A DNA stretch of 37,496 bases from Nocardioides sp. (GCF_030655615.1 NZ_JAURVJ010000093.1:1-37496), one strand, 5' to 3'; shown: positions 16,624 through 23,497, numbered from the stretch's first letter. The notes: generated by a model from the letters alone, not told the origin. Program-made: numbers and translations.

Positions 16624-16752
16624 CTGAGCGACACGTCCACCGACGTCGTCGCCACCAACGTCCGGTTCTGGGACGGCGAGGCTGCGGCGCACGGCCACGG
16701 CGATGACTACGACGACCCCTTGACGCGCTGGAGCGGTGGCGGTCATCGCTGA
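16624..16752 (+). pseudogene. possible gene remnant (42 residues)
   Basis: Just after the preceding stop, the frame LSDTSTDVVATNVRFWDGEAAAHG continues to a TGA at 16750-16752. It reads like the N-terminus of a real protein (STDVVATNVRFWD) but begins with CTG and stops after 42 codons. A decayed fragment is possible, and so is chance. No family is assigned. Confidence 0.25.
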
Positions 16753-16795
16753 GCTACGTCGGGGCAGCAGCGGTCCGTGAGGCGGTCGGCGACGC

Positions 16796-16839
16796 GCCAT
16801 GTCGGGCGGAGCCCGCAGGGCGGCAGAGTCGGGCGGAGG
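16796..16839 (+). repeat. hairpin repeat locus R3 (tandem pair)
   Basis: Two units are present, GTCGGGCGGAGCCCGCAGGG and GCAGAGTCGGGCGGAGG, in the 279-bp gap before the DinB gene. The first unit keeps the full stem-loop. Confidence 0.75.
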
Positions 16840-16878
16840 ACGATGCCGGTCACGGTCAGTCGTTTTCACCGTTTGCCT

Positions 16879-16886
16879 GACAGACT
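16879..16886 (+). promoter_or_regulatory. GACAGACT element 7 nt before the DinB start
   Basis: The identical octamer lies 7 nt before the start of the lipoprotein gene at 23490 on the other strand. CAGACT may be the -10 of a leaderless promoter. Confidence 0.4.
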
Positions 16887-16893
16887 CCGCGTC

Positions 16894-17478
16894 ATGGATG
16901 AGGTCGCCGCGAAGGCACGGCTCCACCAAGACCTGCGTCAGGCACGAGCGGCCGTACTCGACAGGCTCAAGGGCCTCTCCGACTACGACGTCCGTCGTCC
17001 ACTGACACCGACCGGGACCAACTTCCTCGGCCTCGTCAAACATCTCGCGACATGGGAGTCGCGCTACCTCGGCAACGTCATGGGCCGACCCTGTCCCGAG
17101 CCGATCCCCGCGTGGGACGACCGCTCAGCTCGCGGCAACGACATGTGGGCAACCGAGCTGGAGTCGCGCTCCCACGTCCTCGCACTTTTCGAGAGGGTGA
17201 CCGCGCACTCGGACGCGACCATCAACGAATTGCCGCTCGATGCCCCCGGCCACGTCCCCTGGTGGCACGCAGACGTGACACTGCTCGACGTCGTCGCGCA
17301 CCTCATCGGCGAAACACGCCAGCATGCGGGCCACGCAGACGTTCTGCGCGAGCTGCTTGACGGCGAGATCGGGTCTGGCCGACACACGAGCACAGTCGAA
17401 GACGACGAGCTGTTCTGGAAGCAGCGTTGGGCCGAGGTCGACCGGGTCGCTCGTACCGTGGCCTCGGATACCAACTGA
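16894..17478 (+). CDS. DinB-superfamily (DUF664) protein
   Basis: This 194-residue protein is predicted to be a four-helix bundle. Candidate metal-binding histidines are in FLGLVKHLATWESRYLG (about 45-60) and VAHLIGETRQHAGHADVLRELLDG (about 135-158), the two conserved places in the DinB/YfiT group. Many members are metal-dependent thiol S-transferases using mycothiol or bacillithiol, but the substrate is not predictable. The ATG at 16894 follows the GACAGACT element and gives the expected MDEVAAKARLHQDLR opening helix. The next hairpin repeat lies 88 bp downstream. Confidence 0.87.
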   Translation: MDEVAAKARLHQDLRQARAAVLDRLKGLSDYDVRRPLTPTGTNFLGLVKHLATWESRYLGNVMGRPCPEPIPAWDDRSARGNDMWATELESRSHVLALFERVTAHSDATINELPLDAPGHVPWWHADVTLLDVVAHLIGETRQHAGHADVLRELLDGEIGSGRHTSTVEDDELFWKQRWAEVDRVARTVASDTN

Positions 17479-17566
17479 GATTCCGAAGTCCGGTGATGTT
17501 GAGTCCAGGGAGTGCGACCGCCAATGGGAACGACAGCGCACTTCACGCGGCACGGTCACGCTGCAC

Positions 17567-17592
17567 CCCGACGGCGGCATGGTCGGGCGGAG
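17567..17592 (+). repeat. hairpin repeat locus R4 (single copy)
   Basis: CCCGAC (17567-17572) and GTCGGG (17582-17587) form a perfect stem around GGCGGCATG. It ends 2 bp beyond the stop codon of the minus-strand gene at 17595. Confidence 0.8.
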
Positions 17593-17594
17593 TG

Positions 17595-17843
17595 TTAGTT
17601 AGTGCCGGAATGCCCGCACGTCGGCTTCGGCTCTCTTGCAGACGACTTGTGACGCCCGCTCCGAGCGACGTAGATGTTGACCGCCAAGACAACGATCAAT
17701 CCCAGCGGAGTCGACCAACCGGGTAGTTCCGGCAGGACGTCGGGATCTACCTCGCGAACGAGAACCGCGATCACGATGAGCGCTAGCAGCGTTCCGGTCG
17801 AGGCCAAGAACAGCCATCGTCGGGTAGTCAGCGGTCGGCCCAC
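17595..17843 (-). CDS. small two-helix membrane protein
   Basis: This 82-residue protein has helix 1 at about residues 8-27 (WLFLASTGTLLALIVIAVL), a short loop VREVDPDVLPELPGWS, helix 2 at about 46-61 (LGLIVVLAVNIYVA), and a basic tail. The GTG at 17843 is chosen because TATCTT lies exactly 6 nt upstream with no Shine-Dalgarno. No family is recognised. Confidence 0.6.
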   Translation of the reverse strand: MGRPLTTRRWLFLASTGTLLALIVIAVLVREVDPDVLPELPGWSTPLGLIVVLAVNIYVARSGRHKSSAREPKPTCGHSGTN

Positions 17844-17849
17844 GGCATC

Positions 17850-17855
17850 AAGATA
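17850..17855 (-). promoter_or_regulatory. leaderless -10 hexamer TATCTT
   Basis: It ends 6 nt before the GTG at 17843 on the minus strand. Confidence 0.5.
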
Positions 17856-17889
17856 CGGGGACGACCGCTCGATCCGGCTCCACCGGCCC

Positions 17890-17957
17890 GAGCCCCGCTG
17901 GGCGGCATGGTCGCGTGGAGCCCGCTGGGCAGCATGGCCGGGCGAAGCCCGCTGGGC
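17890..17957 (+). repeat. hairpin repeat locus R5 (tandem, diverged)
   Basis: Two full units and a leading partial unit are present (GGCATGGTCGCGTGGAGCCC and GCATGGCCGGGCGAAGCCCG, joined by GCTGGGC). This locus lies between two divergent genes, so here it cannot be a terminator for either. Confidence 0.8.
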
Positions 17958-17974
17958 CGTGAAAGCCTGCATTT

Positions 17975-18424
17975 GTGAGCGAAGAGCAATCAGTGATTGC
18001 CGCAGAGGGCACAGCCCCCAACGGGGACACGTGGTCAGTTAGGTACTCACCCCATGGGCTAGGTAATCGTCACTTCATGGCCCTCTTCGTGAACGGAGGC
18101 GAGCGCCAAGGTGGCTCCGGCTTCGACATTCCGGGGACAACCGAGATCGGGTTCGGGGGCGGCTTGAAGCGCGGGGAGGGCAACTACTACCTGTACGGCC
18201 TCACTACGTCCCGCATACGCGTGGTCCGCGCCGAAAGTCGGGACCAGGCCCACTCGTCCGAAGCAGAGACCGTAGCCCTTATAGAGGCGACAGCAGACGA
18301 CGGAAGTCCCATGCGGTTCTTCGTTCTCGTCCGCCCGCCGGTTGACAACGTCACTGCCCTCATGGGCCTGGACCGAGATGGGCAGGTTGTGCAGCGCATC
18401 CCCCTACCCGGCCCGTTCGAGTAA
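17975..18424 (+). CDS. hypothetical protein
   Basis: This 149-residue protein has no signal peptide or membrane helix. It reads as a soluble beta-rich domain (TWSVRYSPHGLGNRHFMALF, IGFGGGLKRGEGNYYLYGLT, PMRFFVLVRPPVDNVTALMGLD) and looks like real coding sequence. It starts with a GTG and there is no clear ribosome-binding site. Repeat R5 lies just upstream and R6 begins 15 bp after the stop. Family not recognised. Confidence 0.65.
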   Translation: MSEEQSVIAAEGTAPNGDTWSVRYSPHGLGNRHFMALFVNGGERQGGSGFDIPGTTEIGFGGGLKRGEGNYYLYGLTTSRIRVVRAESRDQAHSSEAETVALIEATADDGSPMRFFVLVRPPVDNVTALMGLDRDGQVVQRIPLPGPFE

Positions 18425-18439
18425 GGACGGCGGCACGCA

Positions 18440-18487
18440 CGCCCGACCGCCGCCAAGACCGCCCACTCTCGGCGGCATGGTCGGGCG
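18440..18487 (+). repeat. hairpin repeat locus R6 with long bulged stem
   Basis: CGCCCGACC-GCCGCC (18440-18454) pairs with GGCGGC-AT-GGTCGGGCG (18471-18487). This gives a 15-bp stem with one extrahelical AT and a 16-nt loop, the most complete inverted-repeat version of the element. It starts 15 bp after one stop codon and ends 22 bp before the next start. Confidence 0.8.
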
Positions 18488-18509
18488 GTTCGACGTACCC
18501 TCATCTCTT

Positions 18510-18797
18510 GTGACGAGCAGCAGAACGCGACGACGCTTCATCCTCGGAGCGGCAGTCGTTGGAGCGGTAGTGGGCTACCTACTGCTGCAACTCCTTGTCG
18601 ACGGGCGGTATGACTTCCCCAACCAGTGCTCCCCGCAACCCGGGGGCGGCACCGCCTGCACCTTGCAGGGCTATGTTCCGCGCTCGTACTGGGTCGACGT
18701 TGGCGCCGGGAGCATCGGGGCCGTGGTCGCACTTCTCAGCGGCACGATGGTAGCCAGAGCACGTCGAGCGACGAGTGCAAGCGCAAGACCCGTCTGA
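18510..18797 (+). CDS. small two-helix membrane protein with exported cysteine loop
   Basis: This 95-residue protein has helix 1 at about residues 9-27 (FILGAAVVGAVVGYLLLQLL), a loop of about 38 residues with two cysteines (NQCSPQPGGGTACTLQG), and helix 2 at about 66-85 (VGAGSIGAVVALLSGTMVA). The GTG at 18510 is chosen for topology. The open frame extends back into repeat R6, whose ATGGTCGGGCGG would add MVGR, but that would place non-conserved residues ahead of the first helix. TACCCT lies 8 nt before the GTG. Unknown family. Confidence 0.6.
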   Translation: MTSSRTRRRFILGAAVVGAVVGYLLLQLLVDGRYDFPNQCSPQPGGGTACTLQGYVPRSYWVDVGAGSIGAVVALLSGTMVARARRATSASARPV

Positions 18798-18819
18798 CAC
18801 TGAGGTACTCATGCGCTGC

Positions 18820-18843
18820 GCGGCATGGTCGGGCGGGTAGCCC
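18820..18843 (+). repeat. hairpin repeat locus R7 (single copy)
   Basis: GCGGCATGGTCGGGCGGG is followed by TAGCCC, 22 bp after the stop at 18797. GGGC-GGGTA-GCCC keeps a short stem. Confidence 0.75.
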
Positions 18844-18910
18844 AGAGGTCGGCATAGACCTCCCGACCGTCGGGACCACGGGTGTCGGTGGTCTGCGCTG
18901 TCGCTGGCTC

Positions 18911-19366
18911 ATGCGAACGGTCGTCCTGGGCGCGTCAATCGACGAGCGTCGAGTCCTGCTCGTGCATCGACGCGCGGACAAGTACGCCAACCCGGATGTG
19001 TGGGATTTGCCGGGGGTCTCGTCAAACCTGACGAGTCCGATGAGGGCGCGCTCGTTCGAGAGCTAGAAGAGGAACTGCGCGTTCAGGTTGCGACCGGACT
19101 GATGACTCTCATATGCCGAGATTGTAAGGCCAGCAGACGAGTCGATCGTTCTGTATGCCTGGCTCGTGAGTGACTGGACGGGCATTCCCGCGAACGTTGC
19201 GCCTGATGAGCACGACGGTCTGGGCTGGTTTGACCTAGAGGAACTGCCACCCCCGCCCCACATCGTCGTGCGCAAAGCCTTGGTGAAAGCGATGCGCAAC
19301 CACTGCGGATCTACCCGCTCACGTGCTGGCTTCGTGTACGACTCACATGCGGGCCGTCCGGGGTAG
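18911..19366 (+). pseudogene. Nudix hydrolase gene broken by two compensating frameshifts
   Basis: The first frame reads RTVVLGASIDERRVLLVHRR and NPDVWDLPG. It then needs one extra G in the GGGGG run at 19012-19016 to continue as GLVKPDESDEGALVRELEEE, which is the Nudix box (G-x5-E-x7-RE-x2-EE). Around 19100-19112 the reading must shift back by one to give YAEIVRPADESIVLYAWLV and GWFDLEELPPPPHIVVRKAL, the usual C-terminus. The family hydrolyses nucleoside diphosphates linked to a second moiety. Either the gene is dead or the sequence has two single-base errors. The stop is at 19364-19366. Confidence 0.8.
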
Positions 19367-19688
19367 ATCCGGGCGCCGTCTTGTTCCGTGCGACCTACGG
19401 GACTACCTCGCCCAGGAGCACTCGCGCACCGGGATGAGGACCACACGTTCCGACGCTCGAGGCGCGGGCATCCGAGCACCAGCGTCGGCTCGGCAGCACC
19501 TAGGCAGCAGGGTGACTACTCAGCAGGGTCGGGCCGCTCTGACCTGCTGCGCGGGCGCGGTCGAGTACTTGAGGAGGTGGAATCCAAGAAGTTTCGAATG
19601 GACCTGTACCTCGTGTGTCCCTGCCTTGTGTCTACATGCGAGGGCAGTCCGACTGGCGGCTGCCGCACCTAGAGGAGGTTCTCGGGAA
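19367..19688. other. 322-bp region without a recognisable gene
   Basis: Neither strand gives a convincing coding frame. It holds a GAGGAGG motif at about 19671-19677 that serves the next gene. No repeat copy is present. Confidence 0.5.
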
Positions 19689-20405
19689 ATGAATGCAGAT
19701 ATGCCCACCACAGAGGGGACTGACGACCAGAACATGGTTGTTGACGCACTTCGATTCAAGTTCACCCGTCGCCATGGCCTACTTGTCGGCGTCGCACTGG
19801 TCTTGGTCACCGCGGCGGCATGGGTCTTGTGGCCCGCAGGAGACGATGCCGCAGAGGCCAGCGGACCCGAGGTGTACATCGTCGCTACGTTCGACGGCGG
19901 GCTCGCATCCAGCCCCAGTAGCCATTCGCCCTCTAAAAGTGCAGCGGCAGCGAACGGCGTCAGCAGCGACTGGGCCGGTGACTGGGGAGCCAGCGAGGGC
20001 ACTGAGGTCAAGCCGGACCTCAAGGGGCCGTACGGAACCACGCTGGTGGTGAAGAGCGTCTTCCCTGTCTGCTCCGGTGGAGCTGGCGGTACCGGCGTGA
20101 CGATCGACGTACGGGCGCCCAACGGCGGCCCCGCGATCGGCGCGGTCTCCTACCTCCACCTCAACAACCTCGCGGTCAGTCCTGGACAGACGGTCTACCC
20201 CGACACAGTCCTCGGAGTAGTTGGTACCTACCCCGGCGCTGCGGAAGACTGCTGGGACGGAGCCCACGTGCATATCGAGGGATACAACTACTCCCAAGGC
20301 GACCAGTCCTGCTACTACGAGACAGCGGCCTCGCCTGGCGCGCGACTCGGACGAGTTGGCGGCTCCGACGTGCCGACCGGAGGGCCCCAGGCCTGCGCAG
20401 GGTGA
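19689..20405 (+). CDS. membrane-anchored M23-peptidase-like protein
   Basis: This 238-residue protein has a short cytoplasmic N-terminus, one membrane helix (about 30-48) and a low-complexity Ser-rich linker. Its C-terminal half resembles the LytM/M23 fold: VSYLHLNNLAVSPGQTV, VLGVVG and GAHVHIEGYN, the last carrying the HxH metal motif. The usual first histidine ligand (H-x3-D type) is not evident; SSDWAGDW sits roughly where it should be. The enzyme may be inactive or belong to a variant group. GAGGAGG upstream supports the ATG. A strong hairpin lies 150 bp downstream. Confidence 0.7.
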   Translation: MNADMPTTEGTDDQNMVVDALRFKFTRRHGLLVGVALVLVTAAAWVLWPAGDDAAEASGPEVYIVATFDGGLASSPSSHSPSKSAAAANGVSSDWAGDWGASEGTEVKPDLKGPYGTTLVVKSVFPVCSGGAGGTGVTIDVRAPNGGPAIGAVSYLHLNNLAVSPGQTVYPDTVLGVVGTYPGAAEDCWDGAHVHIEGYNYSQGDQSCYYETAASPGARLGRVGGSDVPTGGPQACAG

Positions 20406-20729
20406 ATCCGTCACTAGGTCGATCCCTCAGGCGTGCCGCAACACTGACACCCCGCCCGAGCCCGCTGCCGCGGACGCCGCCAGGGGGATCGCTCAACTGT
20501 CAACGGCGTCGCTCTCGCGTGTCCTAACGGTCAGGCGACGTAGACACAACCCTCGCGAACCCTCGGGACCTTCGGCCCCGAGGGTTCGCTGCCAAGCTTT
20601 GGTTTGCGATCGAACACCGAACAAACTGGAGGGGGTAGCCGGCAGGTTGCTCGCGGATCACATCGACTGCGCAGCACCTTCTACGCAGAACGCTTCAACT
20701 CGCATCAGCAGGTCTGGGACCCTCTACCC
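20406..20729. other. 324-bp intergenic region
   Basis: No gene is seen. It contains the 13-bp perfect hairpin at 20555-20589 and the upstream region of the sigma factor gene. Confidence 0.55.
20555..20589. terminator. 13-bp perfect inverted repeat, probable terminator
   Basis: GCGAACCCTCGGG (20555-20567) pairs perfectly with CCCGAGGGTTCGC (20577-20589) around a 9-nt loop containing TTC. No T-run follows, which is common for high-GC actinobacterial terminators. It separates the M23-like gene from the sigma factor gene. Confidence 0.65.
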
Positions 20730-21239
20730 GTGCGAAGCGACGAGGAGAGTGACTTCGTTGACTTCATGACTAGCACCACCGCACGTTTCTTCCGGTTCGC
20801 GTATCTCCTTACTGGAGACCCCCACGAAGCCGAGGAACTCCTACAGGATGCGTACGTGGCTGTCTACGGAAAGTGGCCGCACGTGCAGAAGGAGTACGAG
20901 CCCTCCTCATACATGTACACCACACTCCGACGGAAGTTCATAAATGGACGCACGGTTGGCTTCAGACGGTTTGAGAAGATCACCGACCGTCTCCCAGAGG
21001 TTGCAGATGAAGATCACGACATCAGCCGGCTACTCGACCATGACGAGGTTATGAACCTCCTCGGCGCACTCAGCGAGAAGCAGCGCTACGTCGTCGTCGC
21101 ACGTTATTTCGCGGGGTTGAAGGTCCGGGAAGTAGCCATCGCAATGTCGACCAGCGAGGGCAACGTCGTACAACTTACCGCCCGGGCCTACAGGCTCATG
21201 CGGGCGGTCGCTGAACGAGAGGGGGGCCACGATGAGTGA
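20730..21239 (+). CDS. SigE-family ECF RNA polymerase sigma factor
   Basis: This protein has 169 residues from the GTG at 20730. Region 2 includes FVDFMTSTTARFFRFAYLLTGD and AEELLQDAYVAVYGKW. Region 4 includes LSEKQRYVVVARYFAGLKVREVAIAMSTSEGNVVQ. The start gives the usual short lead before region 2. The frame is open back to 20604, but that part is not protein-like. It overlaps the following membrane-protein gene by 8 bp. It is the only transcription-initiation gene in the repeat island, and the codon use is less GC-biased than in the sigma gene at 7146-7649, suggesting a different origin. Confidence 0.88.
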   Translation: MRSDEESDFVDFMTSTTARFFRFAYLLTGDPHEAEELLQDAYVAVYGKWPHVQKEYEPSSYMYTTLRRKFINGRTVGFRRFEKITDRLPEVADEDHDISRLLDHDEVMNLLGALSEKQRYVVVARYFAGLKVREVAIAMSTSEGNVVQLTARAYRLMRAVAEREGGHDE

Positions 21240-21816
21240 CGAGAATCTTCGCCGCTCACTCTCGGCAGCGGCCGATCGGCACGAGCCCGCTCCTGGCATC
21301 CACGAGCGAATCCTCTCGGCGGGGCGCAACAACGCCCATCGCAACCGCCGACTGAAACTCGCCGGATTCGCAGGAACTGCGGGAATCGCGGCACTTCTCA
21401 TCATTGGGGTGTCCCTCATACCTCCTACTGAGAAGCCAAACCCGAACGATGGGTCTGGCAACGCCACTCAACCGCCTGACAGTCCCTCCACAGACCCGGG
21501 GCCAATCACTCTGAAGTTCGACGACCGCGGCGGCGGTTCCAAGACAATCAGGGTCTATGCAGGTCCAGCCGAGACCGAAGCCGACAGAGTAAGCACGGGG
21601 TCTTATCAATCAGGCCAGACGATCACTGCGCAATGTCGAGTCACAGGCCGAGACGTCACCGCAGACACCAGCGTCGGTGAGTCTCCCGGACGAAGCTCGA
21701 CATGGATTCGGATCGACGCCAGTAGCCCGCAACCCCAGTTCGCCAGCCTCGTCTACGCCACCCTGCTGGACACATCGGGTCAGGCCGTAAGCGAGACGGG
21801 CCTACCTGCCTGCTGA
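21232..21816 (+). CDS. single-pass membrane protein paired with SigE-type sigma factor
   Basis: This 194-residue protein has a cytoplasmic N-terminus of about 40 residues (DRHEPAPGIHERILSAGR), a helix at about 42-63, a Pro/Asn/Ser linker, and an exported beta-type domain of about 110 residues with two cysteines. Its ATG lies inside the end of the sigma gene (8-bp overlap). The absence of a zinc motif and the architecture are shared with the proteins at 1-340 and 6316-7149. An anti-sigma or sensor role is inferred from this arrangement. Confidence 0.78.
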   Translation: MSDENLRRSLSAAADRHEPAPGIHERILSAGRNNAHRNRRLKLAGFAGTAGIAALLIIGVSLIPPTEKPNPNDGSGNATQPPDSPSTDPGPITLKFDDRGGGSKTIRVYAGPAETEADRVSTGSYQSGQTITAQCRVTGRDVTADTSVGESPGRSSTWIRIDASSPQPQFASLVYATLLDTSGQAVSETGLPAC

Positions 21817-22037
21817 TCTCCGGCTGCTTCCGTCTTGCACCAGCAACCGGCCCCAGACCGCGAACAACCCCTCAACAGCTCGCATCGCTGCCAGTTCGCA
21901 CCGGTATCTGCGGCCACGATCTCGCGCTACACCGCAGCCCAACATCGCGAAGTCAGCAATCAGCAGTCCGCCGTCCGCGGTGCCGAAGGTGCGTCACACG
22001 TCATTTGTAGCACCCAACCCTCGGCAAGACGGTCCGA

Positions 22038-22076
22038 GGCACGGTCGGGTGCGCCGACAGCGGCATGGTCGGGCGG
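22038..22076 (+). repeat. hairpin repeat locus R8 (tandem pair)
   Basis: GGCACGGTCGGGTG and GCGGCATGGTCGGGCGG are separated by CGCCGACA. It lies at the end of the 282-bp gap after the sigma pair and 23 bp before the lipoprotein start. Nothing else was recognised in the gap. Confidence 0.75.
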
Positions 22077-22086
22077 CTTTACGTGC

Positions 22087-22092
22087 GACTAT
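22087..22092 (+). promoter_or_regulatory. leaderless -10-like hexamer GACTAT
   Basis: It ends 6 nt before the ATG at 22099, directly after repeat R8. It is a weaker match to TANNNT than most others here. Confidence 0.35.
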
Positions 22093-22098
22093 GCCGAG

Positions 22099-22542
22099 AT
22101 GAGTGCCAGAGGGACCTATGCGGGGGTTGCAACGGCCTTACTGGCCCTCAGCGCCTGTGGCGGCGGCTCGGGTGAGCCGGACCCGCCACCCGCTCCTGTC
22201 GGAGAACCGGCAACGTGGTCGCCAGACGAGGGTGAGGAGCCGTCCGTGTCCGACACCTCTATCGACGTCGTGGTGAATCGTTTGAGCGGTGGGTGTGGTC
22301 CGACTGGTGATGTTGTCGACACGCTCGTCAAATTCGAGGAGGACCAGGTCGTAGTGACCTTGTTCGTGGAACCGTTGCCGACAGACGTTGCTTACGCCTG
22401 CATTGTCGGCGGCCCCGCGTTCGCCACACTGCGACTCGAGGAGCCCATTGGTGCCCGAATGCTGGTCGACGGACAGTGCCTTGACCCGACCTACGCTGAC
22501 CAACCAACTTGCGCCTCGGGCGGGGTGCGCCTATCGCGATAG
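22099..22542 (+). CDS. small lipoprotein
   Basis: This 147-residue protein has a lipoprotein signal with lipobox LSAC (Cys20), then a Gly/Pro-rich spacer and a soluble domain of about 95 residues with several cysteines that could pair (SGGCGPTG, AYACIVG, DGQCLDP, PTCASGG). It should be exported and lipid-anchored. No family is recognised. Repeats R8 and R9 flank it closely on both sides, so it is the clearest one-gene unit of the island. Confidence 0.75.
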   Translation: MSARGTYAGVATALLALSACGGGSGEPDPPPAPVGEPATWSPDEGEEPSVSDTSIDVVVNRLSGGCGPTGDVVDTLVKFEEDQVVVTLFVEPLPTDVAYACIVGGPAFATLRLEEPIGARMLVDGQCLDPTYADQPTCASGGVRLSR

Positions 22543-22559
22543 CGGCGGGCCCTCAGCGA

Positions 22560-22602
22560 GGCATGGTCGGGCGGAGCCCGCTGGGCGGCAAGGTCGGGCG
22601 CC
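22560..22602 (+). repeat. hairpin repeat locus R9 (tandem pair) between convergent genes
   Basis: A full unit (GGCATGGTCGGGCGGAGCCC) is joined by GCTGGGC to a second unit, GGCAAGGTCGGGCGCC. It begins 17 bp after the stop at 22542 and touches the stop codon of the minus-strand gene at 22602, filling the whole gap. Confidence 0.85.
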
Positions 22603-22901
22603 TATTCGCCGGGCAGAGACTCGCCTTCGCGAAGGGTGCATCCGGCCTCAACTGCGTGCCATCCGTGCAGTCTCAGCCGCATCTCGAGTTGGTCTGTGTC
22701 GGCGAGCGTGAGGGCAGACCTGGTGGCCCTGACAGCAAGGAGCAGAGATACCCGCGCATCGCGGACGATCTGACCCAACTCCTCTGCCCACTCCACATCT
22801 CGGTTCTCCGGCGGCACCGTAATCAAGAGGATGTCGGCGCGCTGATCTGCTTGGCGAGCTTGCCTCATTGCCTCGCTGACTGACCGGCTGCTTTCATGCA
22901 C
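22602..22901 (-). CDS. hypothetical protein
   Basis: This 99-residue protein has no signal or membrane helix. RADILLITVPPENRDVEWAE and ARVSLLLAVRATRSALTLADTD read as an alternating alpha/beta small domain, and LEMRLRLHGWHAVEAGCTL as its end. The GTG at 22901 is preferred over the one at 22907 because TAGCCT lies exactly 6 nt before it. No family is recognised. Confidence 0.6.
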   Translation of the reverse strand: MHESSRSVSEAMRQARQADQRADILLITVPPENRDVEWAEELGQIVRDARVSLLLAVRATRSALTLADTDQLEMRLRLHGWHAVEAGCTLREGESLPGE

Positions 22902-22907
22902 CGTCAC

Positions 22908-22913
22908 AGGCTA
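22908..22913 (-). promoter_or_regulatory. leaderless -10 hexamer TAGCCT
   Basis: It ends 6 nt before the GTG at 22901 on the minus strand and decides between two nearby GTG starts. Confidence 0.45.
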
Positions 22914-22964
22914 TGAGACGCGTTCGCTTCCGAACGCGACCTCTGGCACGAGAGCGCACTCCGG

Positions 22965-23010
22965 GGCGGCATGGTCGTGCGGAGCCCGCGGGGCGGCACG
23001 GTCGGGCGGG
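22965..23010 (+). repeat. hairpin repeat locus R10 (tandem pair)
   Basis: Units GGCATGGTCGTGCGGAGCCC and GGCACGGTCGGGCGGG are joined by GCGGGGC. It ends 9 bp beyond the stop codon of the minus-strand lipoprotein gene. Confidence 0.8.
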
Positions 23011-23019
23011 CCGTCAGCG

Positions 23020-23490
23020 TCAGGACTCAGCCTGAATGGCTGACGAGCCTGCTTCCTCGCACCGGCTGCCGACCTTCTCTAACTCAGATTTCCACTGCGC
23101 TTGGACACTCTGTGATGGCCCGCCGTGGCCCGCCCGCTCGAAGTACAAGACTGGGAACGGCGTTAGCGGCGTGAGCGCGTCTGCAGCCTCGCCGTCTGAC
23201 AGCGTTATCAGTTGGTTGAGTTGACCGATGAATTCGAACCACGCGAATGGACTTGGTTTGACCCCGACTCCCGGAATGAGCGGCCCCAAGATGTCGCAAG
23301 CCTCTTTCAGGTTCACAGGGACCAGAGACGGCATTACGAGTCCGGGCCCATCCGTGCGGTCGTTGGGTCCCGCCGGCTCCCTGCCGTAGACCGCGGGGGC
23401 TGTGCGCGACCCCGCGTTCTCAGCACCCTCGTCACCACACCCACCAAGGATGACGAAGATGAGGAGTAGTCCAACCGAACGACTGCGCAC
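23020..23490 (-). CDS. small lipoprotein
   Basis: This protein has 156 residues from the GTG at 23490, with a signal peptide SVGLLLIFVILGGC and lipobox LGGC (Cys18). The mature part has a disordered lead, then a helical domain (LKEACDILGPLIPGVG, AWFEFIGQLNQLITLSDGEA and QWKSELEKVGSRCEEAG) with two cysteines. A longer frame exists to 23562, but it would bury the signal peptide. The start lies 7 nt after GACAGACT. No family is recognised. Confidence 0.72.
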   Translation of the reverse strand: MRSRSVGLLLIFVILGGCGDEGAENAGSRTAPAVYGREPAGPNDRTDGPGLVMPSLVPVNLKEACDILGPLIPGVGVKPSPFAWFEFIGQLNQLITLSDGEAADALTPLTPFPVLYFERAGHGGPSQSVQAQWKSELEKVGSRCEEAGSSAIQAES

Positions 23491-23497
23491 ATGAGTC

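Noticed and set aside
18477..18509. Gene starts inside the repeats (ATGGTCGGGCGG encodes MVGR)
   Set aside because: Several frames begin this way, but the residues are only the repeat translated and precede unrelated proteins; better starts lie just downstream.
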